A stretch of 7,472 nucleotides of DNA from Nitrosomonadales bacterium (GTDB taxonomy: Bacteria > Pseudomonadota > Gammaproteobacteria > Burkholderiales > Gallionellaceae), in NCBI GenBank assembly GCA_003235435.1, contig QJWF01000098.1:1-7472 (forward strand), read 5' to 3'. The notes below the pieces were generated by a model. The model had not been told where the DNA came from and made no database searches. It worked only from the letters and a program-made list of their open reading frames with translations. The first letter of the stretch is position 1. Every line of letters starts with the position of its first letter. This document shows positions 1-6,307 of the stretch, one piece after another. The position numbers were made by a program, and so were the translations under genes.

Positions 1-12
1 GATTTTGCTCAT
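1..12 (-). CDS. dapB: Start of a downstream gene, probably dapB (5' four codons only)
   Basis: On the minus strand an ATG at 12-10 opens M-S-K-I and runs off the left edge. A good Shine-Dalgarno (AAAAGGA, plus-strand 19-25) lies 6 nt upstream, which is the main reason to believe a gene starts here. The identity is inferred from context: in many betaproteobacteria bamE is followed by dapB, 4-hydroxy-tetrahydrodipicolinate reductase of the lysine/diaminopimelate pathway, and those proteins often begin MSK-hydrophobic before the nucleotide-binding glycine loop. Four residues cannot prove this, so the symbol is tentative. It starts 30 nt after the bamE stop in the same orientation, so the two are probably co-transcribed. 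Confidence 0.5.
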
Positions 13-18
13 GTACAT

Positions 19-25
19 TCCTTTT
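19..25 (-). promoter_or_regulatory. Shine-Dalgarno for the left-edge gene
   Basis: The minus strand reads AAAAGGA, 6 nt before the ATG at 12-10. It is one of the few strong ribosome binding sites in this window and supports a real gene start at the left edge. Confidence 0.6.
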
Positions 26-42
26 GCTAGAAGCGCTTTTCG

Positions 43-441
43 TCAGCTCCCCGCCGGATCCGGCACGGATTTACCAGGCTTGGAAGCCGGCTCGACCTTT
101 GCGGGTTGGGGAACTTCGTCTATATTCGCCAGGTTGTCGCCAACAAAATACAGTGTGAGGCGCCGCTCCTCCACCAGTTTGCCGTGATGTTCCAGCAGGT
201 AGACATAGTCCCAGCGGTTGCCATGGAAGGCATCGCTGATCATCGGCGTTCCTAGCACGTAATGGACCTGCTGTTTGGACATGCCGATCTTCAGCTTTTC
301 GCGCATCTCGGCCGTCACATAATTTCCCTGGCGGATATCCATCTTGTATGGCGAAAAAGGCCCTGTAACGCCGCCACAAGAAGGCAGCAGAATGGAAAGC
401 AGTATCAGTATGGCCCGGAATTTCAAAATCTCTATATCCAT
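43..441 (-). CDS. bamE: Outer membrane assembly lipoprotein BamE (SmpA/OmlA family)
   Basis: This is a 132-residue lipoprotein of the BAM complex, which inserts beta-barrel proteins into the outer membrane; BamE stabilises the BamA-BamD interaction on the periplasmic face. A hydrophobic stretch at about residues 10-20 ends in L-P-S-C, so Cys22 is the probable lipidated residue; proline at -2 is not the ideal lipobox. The BamE core follows at about 33-110: I-R-Q-G-N, K-I-G-M-S-K-Q-Q-V, V-L-G-T-P, D-A-F-H-G-N-R-W-D-Y and L-T-L-Y-F. The tail is rich in Pro, Lys and Ser. No Shine-Dalgarno precedes the ATG, and the first residues (MDIEI) are acidic for a signal peptide. A TTG at 426-424 would instead give MKFRAIL, a more typical signal peptide, so the start is uncertain. 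The gene lies 26 nt after the recN stop and is probably in its operon. Family assignment is secure. Confidence 0.93.
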   Translation of the reverse strand: MDIEILKFRAILILLSILLPSCGGVTGPFSPYKMDIRQGNYVTAEMREKLKIGMSKQQVHYVLGTPMISDAFHGNRWDYVYLLEHHGKLVEERRLTLYFVGDNLANIDEVPQPAKVEPASKPGKSVPDPAGS

Positions 442-467
442 GTTAAAAATAACTGCCGCATACTACC

Positions 468-2144
468 TCAAGCAACGGAACTCAACATCTCGGCGGCATG
501 TTTGCGCGTTGTTTCGGTGATCTTCACCCCGCCCAGCATTCGGGCGATCTCGTCCACGCGCTGTTCGCCCTTCAAAACGGTGATGCGGCTCAGCGTAACC
601 CCATTTTCCACTGCCTTGCTGACGCACCAGTGATGATCCGCGGTCGCTGCGACCTGGGGCAAATGCGTGACACACAATACCTGGTAATCCTTGCCCAGTT
701 GCTTCAGCAATTTCCCGACGATTTCAGCGACACGCCCGCCGATACCGCTGTCGACCTCGTCGAAGATAAGTGTCGGCACGCTGGCTACCTTTGAGGTGGC
801 TACCTGAATCGCCAGGCTGATGCGCGAAAGTTCTCCGCCCGATGCAACCTTGGCAAGGCTGCGCGCGGGCACCCCGGGATTGGCGGCAACACGAAATTCC
901 ACCTCCTCCAATCCATGGGCATTGCCGCCGATACCATCGACCTGGGCCAAAGGCAGCAATTCCACCGCAAAACTGCCACCCTGCATCGCCAGCGTCTGCA
1001 ACGCTGCGGTGATCTCCCCCGCAAGTTTGTCGGCGGCCTTTTTGCGGGCCGATGTCAGTTTATGTGCCGCCGTATAATAGTTTTGCCGCGCGGACTCCTC
1101 CTGACGTTGCAAATCCGCAATATCGGCATCGCCGCCCAGTTCCGCGAGGCGCGTCACGATACCCTGCAATGCTTCGTCCAGGCGTTCCGGTGCGACGCGA
1201 TATTTGCGCGCGGCATCGAGTACACTCTGGATACGCTGTTCCAGTTCACGCAACCGCTGCGGGTCGGGATCCAGACGCTGCTGAAAATGACGCAACGCAT
1301 AGACGGCTTCCTGTATTTCAGCTTGGGCGCTTTCCAGCATCTGCAGGGTTTCGCTCAGGCTCGCATCATGCGCCATGCCCTCGCGCAAACGCGCTGTCAG
1401 CGCGTTGAGTTGTGCCAGACACGCACCATCCGCCTCGCTCAATATTTCGATGCCGAATGCAGCCGTTTCCAGCAGGCTGGCGGCGTGAGCCAGACGGGCA
1501 TGATCTTCCTGAAGCGCTTTCCAGTCCGCCACGCGGAATCCCAGGCTCTCAAGTTCGTTGCGCTGGAAACGCAGCAACTCGCTCTCGGCAGCCACCGCTT
1601 CTGCATTCTCACTGAGACTGATGTACCGGCGGCGCAGCGTTTGCCATTCGCGATAGCTGTCCCCGACTCGTTGCGCTTCCGCCGCGATACCTGCATAACC
1701 GTCCAGCAGCGCTCTCTGTGCATCTGGACGCAACAGCGATTGATGGGCATGCTGTCCATGGATGTCCAGCAAACGGTCGCCCGCATCCCGCAACTGCTGC
1801 AGGGTCGCGCTGCGTCCGTTGATAAAACCGCGTGAACGGCCACCCGAATCAATCACGCGCCTGAGCAGGCACACGCCTTCATCGCCTTCCAACCCCTGCT
1901 CGCTCAGCCAGGCTTGCATGTCCGGCAACCCTGCAATATCGAACTCGGCTGCTATCTCGGCCCGCTCGCAACCGTTGCGCACCATGCTGGCATCGCCGCG
2001 TTCGCCCAGCGCCAATGACACCGCGTCAACCAGAATGGATTTACCTGCGCCGGTTTCACCGGTCAAAGCCGTGAAACCCGCCGAAAAACTCAACTCAAGC
2101 GAAGAGACAATGACAAAATCTCGGATACCCAGGAATTTCAGCAT
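468..2144 (-). CDS. recN: DNA repair protein RecN
   Basis: RecN is a cytosolic SMC-like ATPase recruited to double-strand breaks, where it acts in RecA-dependent repair. The 558 residues match the usual family length. The N-terminal half-ATPase has a perfect Walker A, GETGAGKS at 29-36, followed by the RecN-typical D-I-H-G-Q-H region at 128-132. A long Glu/Arg/Ala-rich middle section (about 160-385) is the coiled coil. The C-terminal half-ATPase carries the ABC signature ASGGELSR at 434-441, Walker B L-I-F-D-E-V-D-S-G at 459-467 and the switch histidine in C-V-T-H-L-P (His494). All catalytic motifs are intact. Its ATG follows the nadK TAA with no bases between and no clear Shine-Dalgarno, so translation probably depends on coupling to nadK. 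I see no LexA-type operator directly in front of it, which fits expression from the nadK promoter, although recN is SOS-controlled in several bacteria. Confidence 0.97.
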   Translation of the reverse strand: MLKFLGIRDFVIVSSLELSFSAGFTALTGETGAGKSILVDAVSLALGERGDASMVRNGCERAEIAAEFDIAGLPDMQAWLSEQGLEGDEGVCLLRRVIDSGGRSRGFINGRSATLQQLRDAGDRLLDIHGQHAHQSLLRPDAQRALLDGYAGIAAEAQRVGDSYREWQTLRRRYISLSENAEAVAAESELLRFQRNELESLGFRVADWKALQEDHARLAHAASLLETAAFGIEILSEADGACLAQLNALTARLREGMAHDASLSETLQMLESAQAEIQEAVYALRHFQQRLDPDPQRLRELEQRIQSVLDAARKYRVAPERLDEALQGIVTRLAELGGDADIADLQRQEESARQNYYTAAHKLTSARKKAADKLAGEITAALQTLAMQGGSFAVELLPLAQVDGIGGNAHGLEEVEFRVAANPGVPARSLAKVASGGELSRISLAIQVATSKVASVPTLIFDEVDSGIGGRVAEIVGKLLKQLGKDYQVLCVTHLPQVAATADHHWCVSKAVENGVTLSRITVLKGEQRVDEIARMLGGVKITETTRKHAAEMLSSVA

Positions 2145-3017
2145 TTACAAGGTCTGATTCCAGAGCAGCTTCTCGCGCAGCGTGTGGTAGTAACTGTGGC
2201 CCACCGGATGGAGCAGGCTGACAAGGGCGGGATGACGAGTGACGATGATCTTGTCATGCAACTGCAGGTCGTAACTGGTATGGCTGTCGAATCGCACGTG
2301 TATATCTCCGGTACGATGCACCAGTATCTCAAGTTCAGAAGAGCTCTTCACAACAATCGGGCGATTGCTCAGCGAGTGGGGGCAGATCGGAGCCAGCTCC
2401 AGAACCTCCAGACTGGGATGCAGTATCGGGCCGCCGGCAGACATGGCGTAGGCTGTCGAACCGGTAGGGGTTGCGACGATCAGCCCGTCAGCGCGCTGAT
2501 TGTAAAGGTATTCGCCATCTATCCGCACCTCGAACTCTATCATGCTGCTGATGCTGTTGCGGTGCACCACCACTTCATTGAATGCCCTTCCGCTGTATAC
2601 CTCGCTATCGTTGCGCAAAACCCGCGCTGCAAGAAGTAAACGCTGCTCGATCACGAACTTGCCTTCCAGCATTGCCGCGATGCTGTCCTGCATGTTATCC
2701 AGGGTAAGATCGGTGAGAAAACCCAAGCGTCCCTGGTTCACACCTATCATCGGCACATCGCACAAAGACAGCGTGCGGGCGATGTTAAGCATGGTGCCAT
2801 CGCCTCCGATTACGATCGCCAGATCGACCGCGTTGCCGATCTCGGCAAGGCTCATCTTGGTATATGGATTGCCCTGGAGATGTTCTGCAGTAATGCTGTC
2901 CACCACCACCGTCAAACCCCTGCCAGTAAGGAATCCGGCCAATTGCAGCAACGGCCTGGCGATTTCCGGGGCATTGTACTTGCCGATCAGCGCGACGTTT
3001 TGAAAGGGGAATTTCAT
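2145..3017 (-). CDS. nadK: NAD kinase
   Basis: This enzyme phosphorylates NAD+ to NADP+ in the cytosol, the only route to NADP. From the ATG at 3017 it has 290 residues, close to E. coli NadK. The diagnostic G-G-D-G-T motif is at 71-75 after a hydrophobic strand, the F-N-E-V-V substrate loop at 146-150 (Asn147, Glu148), and the glycine-rich D-G-L-I-V-A-T-P-T-G-S-T segment with A-G-G-P-I at 178-198. A 12-residue upstream extension from a TTG at 3053 is possible, but it would cover a good promoter (TTGTCA, 17 nt, TTTAAT) whose -10 ends 7 nt before the chosen ATG, so I prefer 3017. No Shine-Dalgarno is visible, which fits a leaderless or nearly leaderless message. The stop abuts the recN start. 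nadK next to recN, with hrcA nearby and divergent, is a familiar arrangement in betaproteobacteria. Confidence 0.96.
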   Translation of the reverse strand: MKFPFQNVALIGKYNAPEIARPLLQLAGFLTGRGLTVVVDSITAEHLQGNPYTKMSLAEIGNAVDLAIVIGGDGTMLNIARTLSLCDVPMIGVNQGRLGFLTDLTLDNMQDSIAAMLEGKFVIEQRLLLAARVLRNDSEVYSGRAFNEVVVHRNSISSMIEFEVRIDGEYLYNQRADGLIVATPTGSTAYAMSAGGPILHPSLEVLELAPICPHSLSNRPIVVKSSSELEILVHRTGDIHVRFDSHTSYDLQLHDKIIVTRHPALVSLLHPVGHSYYHTLREKLLWNQTL

Positions 3018-3024
3018 GTGCGCG

Positions 3025-3053
3025 ATTAAACCACATCGCCCCAGCAATGACAA
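3025..3053 (-). promoter_or_regulatory. Sigma70-type promoter for nadK-recN-bamE
   Basis: On the minus strand TTGTCA (3053-3048, 5/6 to consensus) is followed by a 17-nt spacer and TTTAAT (3030-3025, 5/6 to consensus). The -10 ends 7 nt before the nadK ATG, so the expected first base is at 3018 or the A of the ATG itself at 3017. Since starts favour purines and 3018 is a C on this strand, a truly leaderless transcript is plausible. This is the best-looking promoter in the window; it is a prediction from hexamer match and spacing. Confidence 0.6.
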
Positions 3054-3199
3054 AGCCGAACCAGATTATGCCGGACACAAAATGCACTGCATCTTCCACC
3101 GTCAATGCTGCGGACTATCGCAGCCTGCCAGCTTGTCCGTCTCGAGCGGGCCGGCACGGGTTCAAGTGTGTTCTCCCTGCCGACTGCAAGCCGATCTCA

Positions 3200-3230
3200 T
3201 TGGCAACCTCTCCTGAAACAGGCGTAGAAT
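3200..3230 (+). promoter_or_regulatory. Candidate promoter for the thermostable-hemolysin-family gene
   Basis: TTGGCA (3200-3205) and TAGAAT (3225-3230) are separated by 19 nt, longer than the ideal 17. Initiation near 3237 would leave a leader of about 44 nt before the ATG at 3281. The hexamer TAGAAT recurs in front of hrcA and hemH, which raises confidence somewhat. Confidence 0.35.
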
Positions 3231-3280
3231 ATGGGATGCAAACGCTGTTCAACCAGAATCCAAACTTCCAAACAACAACC

Positions 3281-3910
3281 ATGAATAATTCAAGTTCAAA
3301 TTCGACCCTGGCACAGGGTGAACGCTATTTTACCGTGCGTTTTTCCAAGTCTGATTCCGCAGATCGCGACGAGATCGAGCGTTTCATCATCGATACGTTG
3401 CAACACACTTATGGCGCAGACATCAAGCGTTTCAAGCCTTATCTGATGACTTTGCGCGACCATGATCAAAGGCTGATCGCGGTGTGCGGTTTGCACAGTG
3501 CCGCGACGGAAAGGTTATTCCTGGAACGTTTTCTGGATCAATCAATAGAAGCACTGCTCTCTGCTCATACAGGATCGCCTGCAAAACGCGGAGATATTGT
3601 TGAAATTGACAACTTCTCGGTTGTGGATCTGAGTATGACACGCCACCTGATTACGGCAATTAACGATCAGCTCTATTTCACGGCAAAACAATGGGCGGTC
3701 ATGACCGCGACCCCGGCATTGCATGACGTATTCGCCGATTTGGGCTTGAATCCTGAAATCCTTGCGGATACGGACGTGAACCGGCTGTCCACTGAAGATC
3801 GTATGGCATGGGGAAACTACTTTGAGCAGAAACCGCAAATCATGGCGATAAGGCGCATGGAGCGCCGCAACAAATCCAGAACAGGCAATACAGGGATTCC
3901 CGCAGCATGA
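3281..3910 (+). CDS. Thermostable hemolysin family protein, function unknown
   Basis: The 209-residue product matches my recollection of the T_hemolysin family, named after a Vibrio thermostable hemolysin. Recognisable blocks are A-V-C-G-L (67-71), R-L-F-L-E-R-F-L-D (78-86), I-V-E-I-D-N-F (106-112), the R-H-L-I helix (121-124), Q-W-A-V-M-T-A-T (137-144), F-A-D-L-G-L-N-P (151-158) and W-G-N-Y-F-E (177-182). There is no signal peptide or transmembrane helix, so it is probably cytosolic and a secreted pore-forming role is doubtful. The order of strands and helices and the late F-x-x-L-G-L element resemble GNAT-type acyltransferases; that is my inference. The C-terminus (about 190-203) is basic. 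The start is uncertain: an in-frame ATG at 3236 would add 15 residues, but the -10-like TAGAAT at 3225-3230 sits so close to it that I prefer 3281. Neither start has a good Shine-Dalgarno. It ends 75 nt before hrcA and is divergent from nadK. Confidence 0.8.
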   Translation: MNNSSSNSTLAQGERYFTVRFSKSDSADRDEIERFIIDTLQHTYGADIKRFKPYLMTLRDHDQRLIAVCGLHSAATERLFLERFLDQSIEALLSAHTGSPAKRGDIVEIDNFSVVDLSMTRHLITAINDQLYFTAKQWAVMTATPALHDVFADLGLNPEILADTDVNRLSTEDRMAWGNYFEQKPQIMAIRRMERRNKSRTGNTGIPAA

Positions 3911-3972
3911 CAGGACAATCATGGTTCGCATCGTTTCCGCAAGCCGCTGACCGGCAAGCTTGTCCAGGATGG

Positions 3973-3985
3973 TAGAATCTACCCC
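3973..3985 (+). promoter_or_regulatory. -10 element of hrcA, inside a near-perfect inverted repeat
   Basis: TAGAAT (3973-3978, 5/6 to consensus) lies 7 nt before the hrcA ATG, predicting initiation at 3985-3986 and a leaderless or 1-nt-leader mRNA. No good -35 is present at 16-18 nt (best is CCGGCA at 3951-3956, 3/6). The -10 is embedded in GGTAG-AAT-CTACC (3971-3983), a 5-bp inverted repeat with a 3-nt centre, which could serve as a small operator or may be chance. It does not resemble the CIRCE element. Confidence 0.4.
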
Positions 3986-5005
3986 ATGCTCAACGAACGC
4001 GCGCAAATCCTGCTCAAGACACTTGTAGAGCGCTATATCTGTGAAGGTCAACCGGTCGGCTCGCGCACTTTGCAGCAATATTCCGGCCTTGAAGTCAGCT
4101 CCGCGACGGTACGCAATGTGATGGCCGATCTGGAAGAGATCGGCCTGGTCAGCAGCCCGCACACCTCCGCAGGCCGTGTTCCGACAGGTTTGGCATACCG
4201 TCTTTTCATCGACACCATGCTGGTCACAAAGCCGCTGGACAGTGCACACGTGCAACAGTTGGAAAACAAGTTGCAGCCGGACAATCCTTCCCGCCTGATC
4301 ACGCAGGCTTCGAACATCCTTTCCGAACTGACCAAGTTTACAGGCGTAGTCGCTTCTGCAAAACGCAGTGCGATCACCGTGCGGCAGATCGAATTCCTGC
4401 GACTCGGCGAAAAGCGCGTACTGCTGATCATCGTCATGCCTGATGGGGAGGTTGAAAATCGTATCCTTCTAATGGATCGCGACTATTCCCAGTCACAACT
4501 CACCGAAGCCGGCAATTTTCTCAACCAGAACTACGTTGGCTGCAGTTTCTCCCAGATACGCGACAGGCTGCGCAATGAGTTACAGCAGCTTCACCAGGAC
4601 ATGAGTGCCTTGATGACTGCTGCACTGGCCGCTGGAGATGCGGCAGAAGCAAAAAAAACAGGAGACTATGTCATCAGTGGCGAGCACAATTTGCTGCATG
4701 TACAGGACTTTACAACCGACATGAACCGCTTGCGCAGCCTGTTTGCCTTGTTCGAGCAAAAGACCGAATTGCTGCAACTTCTCGATGCAAGCCGCAGAGG
4801 GCAAGGGATACACATTTTTGTCGGCAGCGAATCCGGGTTGGCTTCGCTGGATGAGTGCAGCGTTATCACTGCGCCTTACTCCGCAGATGGGAAGGTGGTT
4901 GGAACACTCGCCGTGGTTGGACCGAAACGTATGGACTATGAACACGTCATTCCCATCGTGGACATCACAGCGCGATTGCTCGGCAATGCGCTTTCCCAAA
5001 ACTAG
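3986..5005 (+). CDS. hrcA: Heat-inducible transcription repressor HrcA
   Basis: HrcA is the dimeric repressor that holds class I heat-shock operons (groESL, dnaK) off by binding CIRCE operators and depends on GroEL for activity. The 339 residues match normal family length. The N-terminal winged helix spans about 1-75, with the hallmark P-V-G-S-R-T-L (23-29), [13 protein letters not shown] (38-50), [15 protein letters not shown] (53-67) and Y-R-L-F-I-D (71-76). A GAF-like core and dimerisation region follow, with the family's late G-S-E-S-G and [22 protein letters not shown] elements. The ATG has no Shine-Dalgarno but lies 7 nt after a -10-like hexamer. No CIRCE pair was found by eye at this promoter, so obvious autoregulation is lacking. 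A run of eight A residues at 4651-4658 encodes Lys223-Lys224. hemH follows 32 nt downstream in the same direction, probably in one transcript. Confidence 0.97.
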   Translation: MLNERAQILLKTLVERYICEGQPVGSRTLQQYSGLEVSSATVRNVMADLEEIGLVSSPHTSAGRVPTGLAYRLFIDTMLVTKPLDSAHVQQLENKLQPDNPSRLITQASNILSELTKFTGVVASAKRSAITVRQIEFLRLGEKRVLLIIVMPDGEVENRILLMDRDYSQSQLTEAGNFLNQNYVGCSFSQIRDRLRNELQQLHQDMSALMTAALAAGDAAEAKKTGDYVISGEHNLLHVQDFTTDMNRLRSLFALFEQKTELLQLLDASRRGQGIHIFVGSESGLASLDECSVITAPYSADGKVVGTLAVVGPKRMDYEHVIPIVDITARLLGNALSQN

Positions 5006-5008
5006 AAT
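4980..5008 (+). promoter_or_regulatory. Weak candidate internal promoter for hemH
   Basis: TCGGCA (4980-4985, 4/6) and TAGAAT (5003-5008, 5/6) are 17 nt apart; the -10 overlaps the hrcA TAG stop. It would give a leader of about 22 nt containing the hemH ribosome binding site. It could let hemH be expressed without hrcA, but the match is modest. Confidence 0.25.
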
Positions 5009-5024
5009 TCGCTACATAAACTGC

Positions 5025-5030
5025 AAGGAA
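5025..5030 (+). promoter_or_regulatory. Shine-Dalgarno of hemH
   Basis: AAGGAA lies 7 nt before the ATG at 5038 and fixes the hemH start. It contrasts with nadK, recN and hrcA, which have no evident site. Confidence 0.7.
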
Positions 5031-5037
5031 TATACGA

Positions 5038-6126
5038 ATGTCTTATCAAATCGAACCCGGCTTCACGCACGGTACCCCTGTCAAAACCGGCGTGCTGCTG
5101 ATCAATCTCGGCACTCCCGATGCGCCCACTGCCAAAGCGGTTCGACCTTATCTGAAGGAATTCCTCGGGGACCCCCGCGTGGTGGAAATCCCGAAAGCAA
5201 TCTGGTGGCTGATTCTCAACGGCATTATCCTCAGGGTTCGCCCGAAGAAATCCGCCGCGAAATACGCCACAATCTGGACCAAAGAAGGTTCACCGCTGCG
5301 CATACACACTGAGAAACAGGCTGCCTTGTTGCAAGGCTATCTCGGCGAACGTTGCAAAGCTCCCCTGGTTGTTGACTTCGCGATGCGCTACGGAAATCCA
5401 TCCATCCCCAGTGTTTTACGCAAACTTAAACAACAGAATTGCCAGCGCATCCTGATCATACCGATGTATCCGCAATATGCAGCCAGCAGTACCGCCACCG
5501 CCTTCGACATCGTGTTCGATGAGTTACGCCACATGCGGAACACACCCGCTTTACGCACAATCAGGGATTATCATGACTACCCCGGATATATCAAAGCGCT
5601 TGCAAACAACATCAACGAATACTGGATGAAGAACGGCCGACCGGACAAACTGGTGATGAGTTTCCATGGCGTGCCCCGCTATACGCTGGAAAAAGGCGAC
5701 CCGTACCACTGCGAATGCCAAAAGACCGCGCGCCTGTTGGCACAGCAACTGGGTTTGAAGCCCGAACAATACACACTCAGTTTCCAATCGCGTTTTGGCA
5801 AAGCCGAATGGATCAAACCTTACACCACTGCTACCCTGGTGGAACTCGGAAAACAAAACACCAGGCGTGTGGACGTAGTATGCCCAGGGTTTGTCGCCGA
5901 TTGCCTGGAGACGCTTGAAGAAATCGCACAGGAAGGCAAGGAAGATTTTCTACATGCCGGCGGCGGGGAATTCCACTACATTCCGTGCCTCAACGAAAAT
6001 AACGACTGGATGCATGCGCTGACCGACCTGGCTCTGGAAAACCTTCATGGATGGCTTTCAGAACCAAACGCAACTGAACTCGAGCACAGCCGGTTGCGCG
6101 CCCTCGCGATGGGTGCCGCAAAATAG
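5038..6126 (+). CDS. hemH: Ferrochelatase
   Basis: Ferrochelatase inserts Fe2+ into protoporphyrin IX, the last step of protohaem synthesis, in the cytosol or at the inner membrane. The product has 362 residues, normal for the proteobacterial form. Visible family blocks are [13 protein letters not shown] (18-30), [11 protein letters not shown] (38-48), P-M-Y-P-Q-Y (142-147), the catalytic M-S-F-H-G-V-P segment with His210, and [15 protein letters not shown] (282-296), in which Glu291 corresponds to the conserved active-site glutamate. His210 and Glu291 are intact, so the enzyme should be active. Seven cysteines are present, including a C-x-C at 225-227; whether any bind an Fe-S cluster is unknown. 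The start is supported by AAGGAA 7 nt upstream. It follows hrcA by 32 nt. In several betaproteobacteria hemH and hrcA neighbour grpE-dnaK, but here the next genes point the other way. Confidence 0.97.
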   Translation: MSYQIEPGFTHGTPVKTGVLLINLGTPDAPTAKAVRPYLKEFLGDPRVVEIPKAIWWLILNGIILRVRPKKSAAKYATIWTKEGSPLRIHTEKQAALLQGYLGERCKAPLVVDFAMRYGNPSIPSVLRKLKQQNCQRILIIPMYPQYAASSTATAFDIVFDELRHMRNTPALRTIRDYHDYPGYIKALANNINEYWMKNGRPDKLVMSFHGVPRYTLEKGDPYHCECQKTARLLAQQLGLKPEQYTLSFQSRFGKAEWIKPYTTATLVELGKQNTRRVDVVCPGFVADCLETLEEIAQEGKEDFLHAGGGEFHYIPCLNENNDWMHALTDLALENLHGWLSEPNATELEHSRLRALAMGAAK

Positions 6127-6168
6127 TCTGGATATGCGTTCTGTTTGGGTTGATTCGGGAATACAAGG

Positions 6169-6187
6169 CGAAATAACCTGTATTTCG
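6169..6187. repeat. 7-bp hairpin downstream of hemH
   Basis: CGAAATA, a 5-nt loop (ACCTG) and TATTTCG form a perfect inverted repeat 43 nt past the hemH stop. It is AT-rich and no T-run follows, so it is not a textbook intrinsic terminator. It could be a weak 3'-end structure. Confidence 0.4.
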
Positions 6188-6252
6188 TGATATACCCGTA
6201 ATCAAAGCCACCGGTTTGCGATGGCAGTTGATATCGTATGCAGCGTTGATAA

Positions 6253-6265
6253 CCGACCGGGTCGG
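6253..6265. repeat. Short GC-rich inverted repeat between hemH and the acidic-protein gene
   Basis: CCGAC, CGG, GTCGG gives a 5-bp stem with a 3-nt loop. It lies between two convergent genes. No T-run follows on either strand. Confidence 0.3.
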
Positions 6266-6283
6266 GAATGGACTCAATTCGTC

Positions 6284-6299
6284 TGGCCTGCAGTGGCCA
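6284..6299. terminator. Possible bidirectional 3'-end hairpin between convergent genes
   Basis: TGGCC, a 6-nt loop (TGCAGT) and GGCCA form a perfect 5-bp stem just beyond the stop of the leftward acidic-protein gene (6308) and 157 nt past hemH. Its location suggests an end structure for both genes. The lack of a strong T-tract on either side argues against an efficient intrinsic terminator. Confidence 0.3.
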
Positions 6300-6307
6300 A
6301 GACCGGT

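Noticed and set aside
53..64. 12-bp palindrome GCCGGATCCGGC near the bamE 3' end
   Set aside because: It lies inside the coding sequence for the Pro/Asp tail and has no T-run after it; a short GC palindrome of this size is not unusual.
915..1835. A 306-codon open frame on the plus strand opposite recN
   Set aside because: It lies wholly antisense to intact recN, has no ribosome binding site or recognisable domain, and its composition is that of a complementary-strand shadow.
3022..3105. Minus-strand frame upstream of nadK whose first 27 codons look like a transmembrane helix
   Set aside because: It needs a TTG start without a Shine-Dalgarno, contains the nadK promoter, and continues out of frame deep into nadK. 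Most likely chance.
3155..3190. GGTTCAAG in the region before the hemolysin-family gene, resembling a tRNA T-loop
   Set aside because: The flanking 5-bp stem does not pair and no acceptor or anticodon arms could be built around it.
3911..3985. Possible CIRCE operator in front of hrcA
   Set aside because: No TTAGCACTC / GAGTGCTAA pair or close variant is present there; isolated GAGTGC words inside hrcA lack a partner at the right distance.
3542..4255. A 237-codon minus-strand open frame across the hemolysin-family and hrcA genes
   Set aside because: It is antisense to two well-supported genes and is rich in Cys, His and Arg as expected of a shadow frame; no family features are seen.
4743..5312. 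189-codon plus-strand frame bridging hrcA and hemH
   Set aside because: It is out of frame with both intact genes, has no ribosome binding site, and the hemH start and Shine-Dalgarno are well defined.
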